The notes beneath the pieces are model-generated. The model ran no database searches, was not told where the DNA came from, and was given only the letters and a program-made list of their open reading frames with translations. 5,307 nucleotides of DNA from Actinomycetes bacterium (GTDB taxonomy: Bacteria; Actinomycetota; Acidimicrobiia; Acidimicrobiales; Acidimicrobiaceae): assembly GCA_021790855.1 (NCBI GenBank), contig JAJYFP010000060.1:1-5307 (forward strand). The letters are read 5' to 3'. Positions 1 to 4,792 of this stretch are shown piece by piece. The position numbers were made by a program, and so were the translations under genes. Numbering within the stretch: the first letter of the stretch is position 1; each line of letters begins with the position of its first letter.

Positions 1-1
1 T

Positions 2-208
2 GTTATCCGCAGGCAGGGTTCGGGTGTGCATGAGACCTTTACGGTCAGAAAGATGAGCTTTGGAGTTGGCGTGGAGAGAACTTTCCCCGTCCACAGTCCT
101 ATTATTGGCAAGATTGAGGTCTTGACAAGAGGTGATGTCCGACGAGCCAAGCTTTACTACCTCCGAGATCGGGTTGGAAAGGCCGCCAAGATCAAGGAAA
201 AGCGTTAA
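2..208 (+). CDS. rplS: 50S ribosomal protein L19, 3' part (5' end outside window)
   Basis: This is the last 68 residues of ribosomal protein L19, a large-subunit protein that sits at the interface with the 30S subunit. The frame is open from the left edge, so the true start lies upstream. A GTG at position 26 is internal and not the start. The segment has the characteristic L19 stretches: [29 protein letters not shown], and the basic [20 protein letters not shown] near the end. The family is usually about 115 residues, so a little under half is missing. It ends with TAA at 206-208. In many actinobacteria rplS is followed by lepB, rnhB and then a DUF2469 gene. Here the DUF2469 gene follows directly after 66 bases. 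Confidence 0.97.
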   Translation, partial: VIRRQGSGVHETFTVRKMSFGVGVERTFPVHSPIIGKIEVLTRGDVRRAKLYYLRDRVGKAAKIKEKR

Positions 209-215
209 CTTGGCT

Positions 216-250
216 GGGCGATCGTTTCTTGAACGCCCGTATTTTGTTGT
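216..250 (+). terminator. possible weak terminator or attenuator after rplS
   Basis: Eight bases after the rplS stop, GGGCG (216-220) can pair with CGCCC (234-238) across a 13-base loop. It is followed by the T-rich stretch GTATTTTGTTGT. The stem is only 5 bp and the T tract is interrupted, so at best it terminates partially between rplS and the DUF2469 gene. Stems of this size also arise by chance. Confidence 0.3.
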
Positions 251-274
251 ACGTCGCGAACGTCGGACGTTGCG

Positions 275-565
275 TTGAGTTCCGAAGATCTGGAGCGATA
301 CGAAACTGAGATTGAACTGGCGCTTTATCAAGAGTATCGTTCGGTTTTGTCTTTATTCAAGTACGTGGTTGAAACTGAGCGTAGGTTTTACTTGGCGAAC
401 TCAGTTGAACTTGAGGTGAGGTCATCTGAAAGTGGACTGGAGTTTGTAGAGGTACTACTAAGGGATGCGTGGGTGTGGGATATGTATCGCCCACAACGTT
501 TTGTCAGTCAAGTCAGAGTGATAACATTTCGTGACGTAAACGTAGAGGAGATCTCCTCTAATTGA
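275..565 (+). CDS. DUF2469 family protein (conserved actinobacterial protein of unknown function)
   Basis: A 96-residue protein matching DUF2469, a family conserved across Actinobacteria (the M. tuberculosis homologue is Rv2901c) with no established function. Family hallmarks visible are the N-terminal SSEDLERYETEIELALYQEY, VVETERRFYLANSVELE near residues 32-48, DAWVWDMYRPQRFV near 64-77 and QVRVITFRDVNVEEI at the C-terminus. Length is in the family range and the protein looks complete. The start is TTG at 275: it gives exactly the family N-terminus, and no ATG, GTG or TTG lies in frame in the roughly 35 bases upstream. No clear Shine-Dalgarno is present, only GGAC inside a 13-bp palindrome at 259-271. 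No signal peptide or membrane segment is seen, so it is probably cytoplasmic. Its last codons lie in a perfect 18-bp palindrome. Confidence 0.93.
   Translation: MSSEDLERYETEIELALYQEYRSVLSLFKYVVETERRFYLANSVELEVRSSESGLEFVEVLLRDAWVWDMYRPQRFVSQVRVITFRDVNVEEISSN
543..560. repeat. perfect 18-bp palindrome at the 3' end of the DUF2469 gene
   Basis: TAGAGGAGATCTCCTCTA reads identically on both strands, with no spacer or mismatch. It covers the codons for the last residues (VEEISS) and ends five bases before the last base of the TGA stop. In RNA it could form a 7-bp stem with a GAUC loop. No T tract follows, so it is not a standard terminator. It could be a site for a dimeric DNA-binding protein or an RNA 3'-end structure. 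Its function is not known. Confidence 0.85.
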
Positions 566-618
566 CCTTCAGAGAGATGAGGTGATCGGCGTGATGAATC
601 TTCGTTTCGACGTAGGCC

Positions 619-624
619 GGGGAG
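619..624 (+). promoter_or_regulatory. ribosome binding site that supports the GTG start at 631
   Basis: GGGGAG lies six bases before the GTG at 631. An in-frame TAG at 613-615 rules out a longer reading frame. Together these fix the start of the PLP enzyme, which matters because the protein is shorter at its N-terminus than many relatives. Confidence 0.75.
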
Positions 625-630
625 CGTACC

Positions 631-1707
631 GTGACTAAAGTTCGAAGGGAGTACCTGCACGGTCCCAATCCTCCTATTTCTTTGAACTCAACCTATTACA
701 AGGGCCAACGAAGCGTCTATGGAAGAGAAACCAATCCAACCTGGGAGTACCTGGAGGACGAGATTGGCGCACTTGAAGGAGGACTTTGCACCGTTTTTGC
801 CTCAGGTATGGGCGCCATTGCATCTATTGTTGCCACACTTTCGGCGTCACAGCACCTATATCTTGCTAGCGACGCGTACAACGGCACAAGGAGACTCTCG
901 GAGTATCTTGCTCGAGCTGGACGGGTGGCCATGACTTATGTGACTCCTGAGGAGATACGGGAGGCCAGTTTTCTCAAAGGTGCTAAAAAGGGAGATCTAT
1001 TCTTTTTTGAGTCTCCATCTAATCCAGAGTTGAACGTTTACGATATTTTCGAGATTGCTTCAGCTTGTAAGAAAAGTGGCCTTATGGTCGTTATCGACAA
1101 TACGTTCGCCACGCCGATTCTTCAAAATCCGTTGAGCCTAGGTGTAGATGTTGTCGTGCACTCTCTTACAAAGGCGATATCTGGGCATTCAGACGTGCTG
1201 GGTGGAGCGGTCGTTGTAAGAGATGAAAATTTGCACGACGACTTTCGACTGCGCAGGTCGCTTCTTGGTGCGATTCCTTCTTCCCAAGATGTGTTTTTAA
1301 TTCTCCGAGGTCTAAAGACGTTGGAACTTCGTATGGGACGTGCGACAGAGAACGCAACCAAGGCCTTTGAGTTGTTTCATGAGCGCATGAGTTCAAGCTC
1401 GTTGCATTATCCATTTCATCCTGACAGCCCTGAGTTTAAAGTAGCAAAGGCGCAGATGAAAGGTGGAGGCGCAATGTTGAGTGTCGTCTTCGACGGAGCC
1501 ACGCAAGCTGATGGGTTCATTGAAGCGTTGAAAGTCTTTCACAAAGCGACGTCGTTGGGCGGCGTTGAGTCTTTGGTTGAGAGAAGGGCGCTCAGAGACG
1601 GTGAGGAGAATACGCATCCAGGATTGGTCAGACTGTCCTTTGGTATCGAACATTGGAACGATCTTGAAAGGGACCTTATCGAGGCGCTAAATAGTATCGG
1701 ACTCTAA
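631..1707 (+). CDS. PLP-dependent Cys/Met metabolism enzyme, cystathionine gamma-lyase/synthase-like
   Basis: A 358-residue fold-type I PLP enzyme of the Cys/Met metabolism family, which carries out beta- or gamma-elimination and replacement on cystathionine, homocysteine and related substrates. Visible landmarks are the PLP-phosphate motif YxR (Y30, R32 in VYGRETNPT), a glycine-rich turn in FASGMGAIAS (residues 56-65), the ring-stacking tyrosine Y83 in DAYNGT, the aspartate D156 in IDNTFATP, the Schiff-base lysine K181 in HSLTKAISGHSD, the ATSLGG segment at 306-311, and R334 in VRLSFGIE as likely carboxylate ligand. The C-terminal ATSLGGVESLVERRA...GLVRLSFGIE resembles the actinobacterial subgroup usually annotated as cystathionine gamma-lyase. 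Family members are usually 370-400 residues. This one lacks the N-terminal TxxxHAG-type segment, and the start is fixed by an RBS and an upstream stop. Lyase versus synthase cannot be decided from sequence alone. It is convergent with the minus-strand gene 18 bases downstream. Confidence 0.93.
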   Translation: MTKVRREYLHGPNPPISLNSTYYKGQRSVYGRETNPTWEYLEDEIGALEGGLCTVFASGMGAIASIVATLSASQHLYLASDAYNGTRRLSEYLARAGRVAMTYVTPEEIREASFLKGAKKGDLFFFESPSNPELNVYDIFEIASACKKSGLMVVIDNTFATPILQNPLSLGVDVVVHSLTKAISGHSDVLGGAVVVRDENLHDDFRLRRSLLGAIPSSQDVFLILRGLKTLELRMGRATENATKAFELFHERMSSSSLHYPFHPDSPEFKVAKAQMKGGGAMLSVVFDGATQADGFIEALKVFHKATSLGGVESLVERRALRDGEENTHPGLVRLSFGIEHWNDLERDLIEALNSIGL

Positions 1708-1725
1708 CTTGGCACCGTTCTGCGC

Positions 1726-1986
1726 CTATGGTTTTCGTTTTTCCCAACATCTCCGATGCCAGTGCCTGCGCATGTCGGGAGCCTCTATTGGAACGATCAC
1801 GTAGTGTCCCACTTTTGGAAGGACTTCATAGTTACATGAAGGACACGTATAGATTTTCCTAGCTTGGTAAGGCTGAACGAACCGTACATCAGCGACGAGT
1901 CCGCTGTGAGGGTCCCGAAACCTTCCTTGATTGTCCACAAAGCTATCCATGACACTTACACAGTAGGAGATTGAAATACTCACCAC
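1726..1986 (-). CDS. small CxxC / HWHxxCW protein, probable zinc-binding, function unknown
   Basis: An 86-residue minus-strand protein ending at TAG (1726-1728). The conserved part is YQARKIYTCPSCNYEV followed by GHYVIVPIEAPD and RRHWHRRCW. This pattern occurs in short actinobacterial hypothetical proteins, some loosely labelled ATP/GTP-binding. C48 and C51 (CPSC) together with H77 and C80 (HxxC), possibly with H61 or H75, would make a plausible zinc site, but this is inferred from spacing. There is no signal peptide or membrane segment. The start is uncertain: GTG at 1986 is the longest option, with an in-frame TAA just upstream, and ATG at 1950 would give 74 residues and keep the whole conserved region. 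Neither has a good Shine-Dalgarno. The gene is convergent with the PLP gene and divergent from the enoyl-CoA hydratase gene, so it is transcribed alone. Confidence 0.85.
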   Translation of the reverse strand: MVSISISYCVSVMDSFVDNQGRFRDPHSGLVADVRFVQPYQARKIYTCPSCNYEVLPKVGHYVIVPIEAPDMRRHWHRRCWEKRKP

Positions 1987-2011
1987 TTCTTATTTTGTGA
2001 TCTTCGACTAG

Positions 2012-2040
2012 TTCATAGGTGCATAAGTGGCGCACATCAA
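2012..2040 (-). promoter_or_regulatory. candidate promoter for the small minus-strand gene
   Basis: On the minus strand TTGATG (2035-2040) and TATGAA (2012-2017) are separated by 17 bases, each matching the sigma-70-type consensus at four of six positions. This lies in the 114-base divergent spacer, about 26 bases before the GTG at 1986. It is a pattern match only. A TTGACA on the plus strand at 2053-2058 has no convincing partner at the right distance. Confidence 0.3.
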
Positions 2041-2100
2041 ATACCTAAAGCTTTGACAAGATGAGTCGTTTCCATTCCACTTTCTTGGTATGTTGCAGAG

Positions 2101-2865
2101 GTGGAAAATATTAGATACGAAGAAGTGGATGGTGTGGCGACCCTTACTTTTAACCGACCGGAGGTCAAAAACGCTATCACGCATGAGATGTACCAACAGA
2201 TCGACGATCTGTTGGTACGCTTTGAGGCATCCGAGGCAAGAGTATTGGTGATCACTGGAGGACGACAGTGCTTCTGCTCTGGAGCAGATCTACGAGATCG
2301 AACTCGTGTCACGATGGACCCATTAGCACGTATGAGACGAATCTCGGAGGTGGCGGCTCGTCTTCATAACCTCTCTAAGCCGACAGTTGCGAAGGTCCAA
2401 GGAGTGGCGGCCGGGGCGGGTTGTAACTTAGCCCTGGGCTGTGACCTTGTAGTGGTCTCTGAAAGCGCCAGTTTCATAGAGATCTTCTCCAAGAGAGCAC
2501 TAACGTTGGATTTTGGAGGTAGTTATCTCTTGCCGAGACTCGTTGGCTTAGCCAAGGCCAAAGAGATGGCGTTCTTTGCTGACAGGATTGACGCGAAAGA
2601 GGCAGTGGCTATGGGTCTTGCAAATAAAGTAGTTCCAGATTCTGAGATAGACGACGTAGTCGCCACTTGGGCCGAACGTCTTCGGAGTCTACCACCTCTA
2701 GCCCTCTCGCTTACTAAACGACTCTTGAACGACTCATTCGACTTGACTTTTGAGGAAGCGCTGGAACGAGAGTCTCAGGCACAGATCATAAACCTAAGTT
2801 CTAAGCACGCGCAAGAGGCGTTGTTGGCGTTTAATGAACGACGTGATCCGAAGTTCTGGCCATGA
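2101..2865 (+). CDS. enoyl-CoA hydratase/isomerase family (crotonase superfamily) protein
   Basis: A complete 254-residue crotonase-fold protein acting on acyl-CoA thioesters, in a fatty-acid or aromatic-acid degradation type of role. The oxyanion-hole segments are CSGADL (59-64) and GVAAGAG (101-107). The segment FSKRALTLDFGGSYLLPRLVG (129-149) is typical of the subgroup with an aspartate (D137) near the site of the second catalytic glutamate of true hydratases. The first catalytic glutamate (E144 of rat hydratase) is N109 here. The protein may therefore be an isomerase or act on an unusual substrate rather than be a classical hydratase. The C-terminal AFNERRDPKFWP is the usual end of the family. 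GTG at 2101 is the only reasonable start: the frame has TGA at 2062 and no ATG, GTG or TTG between. The RBS is poor. The gene carries a 29-bp palindrome at 2190-2218 and ends 76 bases before ppa. Confidence 0.93.
   Translation: MENIRYEEVDGVATLTFNRPEVKNAITHEMYQQIDDLLVRFEASEARVLVITGGRQCFCSGADLRDRTRVTMDPLARMRRISEVAARLHNLSKPTVAKVQGVAAGAGCNLALGCDLVVVSESASFIEIFSKRALTLDFGGSYLLPRLVGLAKAKEMAFFADRIDAKEAVAMGLANKVVPDSEIDDVVATWAERLRSLPPLALSLTKRLLNDSFDLTFEEALERESQAQIINLSSKHAQEALLAFNERRDPKFWP
2190..2218. repeat. 29-bp palindrome (14-bp perfect arms, 1-base centre) inside the enoyl-CoA hydratase gene
   Basis: Arm GTACCAACAGATCG (2190-2203) is the exact reverse complement of CGATCTGTTGGTAC (2205-2218), with a single A at 2204 between them. 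It spans codons for residues 30-40 (MYQQIDDLLVR), which fit the family, so it is not an obvious insertion. In mRNA it could form a 13-bp stem with a GAC triloop about 90 bases after the start codon. A 14-bp perfect match at this spacing is not expected by chance in 5 kb. No T tract follows. Confidence 0.9.
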
Positions 2866-2905
2866 CGTGATTTAACTGAGGTTCCAGGAATGGCTGAAGT
2901 GGATC

Positions 2906-2911
2906 TATACT
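2906..2911 (+). promoter_or_regulatory. candidate -10 element for ppa
   Basis: TATACT matches the TATAAT consensus at five of six positions and lies 30 bases before the GTG start. That would leave a 5' leader of about 25 bases containing the RBS. The -35 region (around TTCCAG at 2882-2887) is poor. It suggests ppa can be transcribed independently of the enoyl-CoA hydratase gene upstream. Confidence 0.33.
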
Positions 2912-2930
2912 TGCAGATGTTGTTGGTAAA

Positions 2931-2936
2931 AAGGAG
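2931..2936 (+). promoter_or_regulatory. ribosome binding site fixing the GTG start of ppa
   Basis: AAGGAG is the strongest Shine-Dalgarno in the window, five bases before the GTG at 2942. The resulting N-terminus (MQTLVAVIEIPRGS) is that expected of bacterial pyrophosphatases. Confidence 0.85.
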
Positions 2937-2941
2937 TTGTA

Positions 2942-3424
2942 GTGCAAACTTTGGTTGCCGTTATCGAGATACCAAGAGGATCTAAAAATAAGTACGAGGT
3001 CGATCATGAGACTAACGCCGTCTGGCTTGATCGGACTCTGTTTACGCCTATGGCATACCCTGCTGAGTATGGTTTTATTGAAGGAACCTTAGGCGAAGAC
3101 GGAGATCCACTGGACGCTCTTGTTATGGTTGATCACCCTACCTTTCCGGGTTGTCACATCAAGGTACGTCCTGTCGCCGCCTTTGTTATGTCAGATGAAG
3201 CGGGTCGAGATGTAAAGATCCTTTGTGTTCCCGAGACGGATCATCGTTGGAGTCACGTAACTGACTTAGGAGACGTCCATAAAGCAGTATTGAACGAGAT
3301 CGAACACTTTTTCGCACACTATAAGGATCTAGAACCAGGCAAGACCGTTACGGTAGAGGGTTGGGAACCACTTACAAAGGCGGAAGAAGAGATCAAGTCG
3401 GCTTTTGAAAGATACCATCATTAG
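2942..3424 (+). CDS. ppa: inorganic pyrophosphatase (family I)
   Basis: A 160-residue cytoplasmic Mg-dependent enzyme hydrolysing pyrophosphate to two phosphates, which pulls biosynthetic reactions forward. The signature DGDPLD at 53-58 supplies three metal-binding aspartates (D53, D55, D58). By alignment from memory with E. coli PPase, the other active-site residues are present: E9, K17 and E19 in IEIPRGSKNKYEVD, R31, Y43 in YPAEYGFI, D85, D90 and K92 in SDEAGRDVKIL, and Y127-K128 in HYKDLEPGK. Length agrees with the shorter bacterial type. No catalytic residue seems missing, so it should be active. The start is GTG with a strong RBS. The TAG stop is followed at once by a hairpin. Confidence 0.97.
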   Translation: MQTLVAVIEIPRGSKNKYEVDHETNAVWLDRTLFTPMAYPAEYGFIEGTLGEDGDPLDALVMVDHPTFPGCHIKVRPVAAFVMSDEAGRDVKILCVPETDHRWSHVTDLGDVHKAVLNEIEHFFAHYKDLEPGKTVTVEGWEPLTKAEEEIKSAFERYHH

Positions 3425-3448
3425 TGCTGTTCTAAACAGCATGCTTTT
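3425..3448 (+). terminator. hairpin immediately after ppa, possible terminator
   Basis: TGCTGTT (3425-3431) and AACAGCA (3435-3441) form a perfect 7-bp stem with a CTA loop, starting on the base after the ppa stop codon. TGCTTTT follows, a short T run. An alternative, overlapping pairing is ATGC/GCAT around TTTTG (3441-3453). The weak T tract means termination may be partial, and the NifU-domain gene follows closely. Confidence 0.45.
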
Positions 3449-3495
3449 GGCATAAATGTGTCGCAAAATTGTTGAATAAAAAAAGAAAGCGTGAG

Positions 3496-3816
3496 ATGAT
3501 GGATGAGGCTGAGCGAAACGAGAAGATAGACGCAGTCAAAAGACTAATTGAAATAATGCGTCCAGCTGTACAAGGCGATGGAGGCGATCTCGTTTTGCAA
3601 CACGTGGATCCTGAATCTGGTCTAGTTGAGGTCGAACTGCAAGGGGCCTGTAGCTCTTGTGCGATCTCGACATCTACGATTAAACTCGGAGTAGAGAGGA
3701 TTCTTACTTCAAAGTTGGATTGGGTCAAAGAGGTGCGTGGTCAAGTAGAGGAAGTTGAAGATCTGGCTTTTAGCGCTTCATTAGGTAAAGGATCTTATAT
3801 CCCAGTTCGAAGATAG
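3496..3816 (+). CDS. NifU C-terminal-domain protein (Fe-S cluster scaffold/carrier type)
   Basis: A small protein whose body is a NifU C-terminal domain, which binds a transient Fe-S cluster through a CxxC motif and passes it to client proteins. Seen here are AVKRLIEIMRPAVQGDGGDLVLQHV, then VEVELQGACSSCAIST with the CxxC cysteines, then the helix STIKLGVERIL. About 25 residues follow the domain, ending in GKGSYIPVRR, without recognisable features. The start is ambiguous. ATG at 3496 (106 residues) has a weak purine-rich AGAAAG upstream and leads straight into the domain. ATG at 3499 is equally possible. A TTG at 3469 would add a Lys/Arg-rich leader (LNKKRKRE) but lacks an RBS. A stand-alone domain of this size resembles the small Nfu-type carriers. 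No suf or isc genes are in the window. Confidence 0.9.
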   Translation: MMDEAERNEKIDAVKRLIEIMRPAVQGDGGDLVLQHVDPESGLVEVELQGACSSCAISTSTIKLGVERILTSKLDWVKEVRGQVEEVEDLAFSASLGKGSYIPVRR

Positions 3817-4096
3817 CAGTTCCCAAGCTGAGTTCGCCCGAGCGAGAAATATCATAGATGATCTGCTTGTCATGGTAGTGTTTGTACCGTCTGAGGTTAT
3901 ATCTAATTGTCGTAACTGAAGAGGTGCATCTGAACTGACCGACAACCCTTGAGCATGGTTGACTTCGCGTGCGAGGCGACCGTTGTCTCCTGCTTGTTTC
4001 TCCCCTAAGCTGCTTCGGACCTGAAGTAGTTCTAGGCGTGGAGTTCTCTGTGCTTGGCTCACTCAGGGAGGACCTGCTCAGGATAGTCCTAAACGC
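3817..4096. other. intergenic stretch with no recognisable gene
   Basis: This stretch lies between the NifU-domain gene and the transposase remnant. A minus-strand frame of 93 codons covers 3781-4062, but it runs into the NifU gene, matches nothing I know and lacks a good RBS. I see no tRNA, rnpB, tmRNA or riboswitch signature. It may be part of the decayed insertion that continues to the right, because it lies just beyond the expected C-terminal end of that transposase. No terminal inverted repeat was identified. Confidence 0.5.
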
Positions 4097-4475
4097 TTAG
4101 GTCTGATCGTGGTCCCTTCGATATTCGTTTGTCAACAGTTTACTTTTGAAAAGCTTCTCCCTCAGACTCGCGCTGAAGATCTATGCCTTCTGTTTTGCCA
4201 GGGGGAGCTTGGGCCAATAAAGCAAAGATTGACGCCCGTCTCACTGGTCCAGTTCGTAAGAGCGTGTGACATGAACTCTGGCCTCTTGTTCATTCTGACA
4301 TGGACGACGTGCCGTGCACGGCTACGATTCCATCGAGAGCTAAAACGGACTCCTCATACGTTAATTGATTGCTGCGGGAGTGGGGTCAGGCGCTCCCAAA
4401 GTATTCATCGACGATGTTGAGCAGCTTCAGCACTTTCCCATCCTGGGTCTGATCGACCTGGAAGTCCATTAGTTG
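4097..4475 (-). pseudogene. decayed IS3-type transposase (OrfB, DDE integrase core) remnant
   Basis: On the minus strand, successive pieces of an IS3-family OrfB catalytic domain lie in the right order but in three frames. Piece one (from ATG at 4467-4469) reads MDFQVDQTQDGKVLKLLNIV and then DEY, like the MDFQFDQTADGR...LNVVDE type, and hits TGA at 4386-4388. Piece two (4311-4349) reads SVLALDGIVAV in the same frame. Piece three (4192-4314) reads VRMNKRPEFMSHALTNW and later CFIGPSSPWQN, corresponding to VRMDNGPE...LRDWC...FIEPGSPWQN. Piece four (4097-4177) reads FSASLREKLF and EYRRDHDQT, corresponding to SFNGRLRDELL and DWRxDYN. The second catalytic aspartate (DNGPE) has become asparagine (MNKRPE), and the glutamate after WQN is lost at a frameshift. 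The N-terminal part and OrfA are not recognisable. It cannot encode an active transposase. The homology is from memory of the family. Confidence 0.72.
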
Positions 4476-4792
4476 GAGTTTTGACAGATGATAAGTAAGT
4501 GACACTGCGGCTGTAGTAGTTGTGGTGAGCTTTTTGCAGATTATATTGAGCGGTCGAGTCTTCGTTCTGTCGTTTCGTGGAAATATGGCAGGATTTTTTG
4601 CTCTTTGTTTCATTGGTACCGACACTTTGGCTTTGCATTGCCGGAAGCCAAAGTATCTTATTCATTACGAAGGAGTTTCTGTTCGTCGAGCGCGAGTTGC
4701 TGCGCTGCGAGCTTTTGCAACGTGGCTGGCTCTAGCTTTCTTAAGAGCTGTTGCGATCTAGTTATCGAATTAAGGTGGTAAGTTTTAGAACC
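4476..4792. other. noncoding region upstream of the penicillin-binding protein gene
   Basis: No gene is supported here. A plus-strand frame of 79 codons (4522-4761, GTG start) has no RBS and no recognisable motifs, and minus-strand frames of similar size are equally unconvincing. The region includes the inverted repeat at 4621-4657 and must hold the promoter of the downstream gene, but I could not pick out a convincing -10/-35 pair. The left part may be unrecognisable N-terminal transposase sequence. Confidence 0.5.
4621..4657. repeat. inverted repeat with 10-bp perfect arms
   Basis: ACTTTGGCTT (4624-4633) and AAGCCAAAGT (4645-4654) are exact reverse complements separated by 11 bases. After one mismatch two more outer pairs match (GA at 4621-4622 and TC at 4656-4657). 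No T tract follows on either strand, so it is not a standard terminator. It lies about 135 bases upstream of the penicillin-binding protein gene. It could be an operator, an RNA structure or an insertion-sequence end. Confidence 0.75.

Noticed and set aside
206..214. Identical TAACTTGGC at the stop codons of rplS (206-214) and the PLP gene (1705-1713)
   Set aside because: Only six bases beyond the shared stop codon match, and no other gene in the window shows it. Probably coincidence.
1711..1745. Possible terminator between the convergent PLP and small minus-strand genes
   Set aside because: A T-rich stretch is present, but only a 3-bp GGC/GCC stem precedes it, too weak to call.
3781..4062. 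Minus-strand frame of 93 codons overlapping the end of the NifU-domain gene
   Set aside because: It overlaps a well-supported gene, has no RBS and no recognisable motif. I kept the region as featureless intergenic DNA.
4088..4101. Short inverted repeat CCTAA-ACGC-TTAGG
   Set aside because: Arms of only 5 bp with no T tract and no link to a gene. Chance level.
4311..4322. 12-bp palindrome GCCGTGCACGGC
   Set aside because: It lies inside decayed transposase sequence at the point of a frameshift. A 6-bp arm is within chance expectation.
4109..4420. Plus-strand frame of 103 codons
   Set aside because: It is antisense to the transposase relic, whose motifs on the minus strand explain this stretch better. 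There is no RBS and no family resemblance.
4405..4665. Minus-strand frame of 86 codons spanning the transposase N-terminal side
   Set aside because: Its C-terminal half is the wrong frame of the MDFQVDQT segment, and the rest resembles nothing. At most it contains degenerate N-terminal transposase sequence.
4522..4761. Plus-strand frame of 79 codons before the penicillin-binding protein gene
   Set aside because: It has a GTG start without RBS and no recognisable domain. It overlaps the inverted repeat and competing minus-strand frames, so it looks like chance in noncoding DNA.
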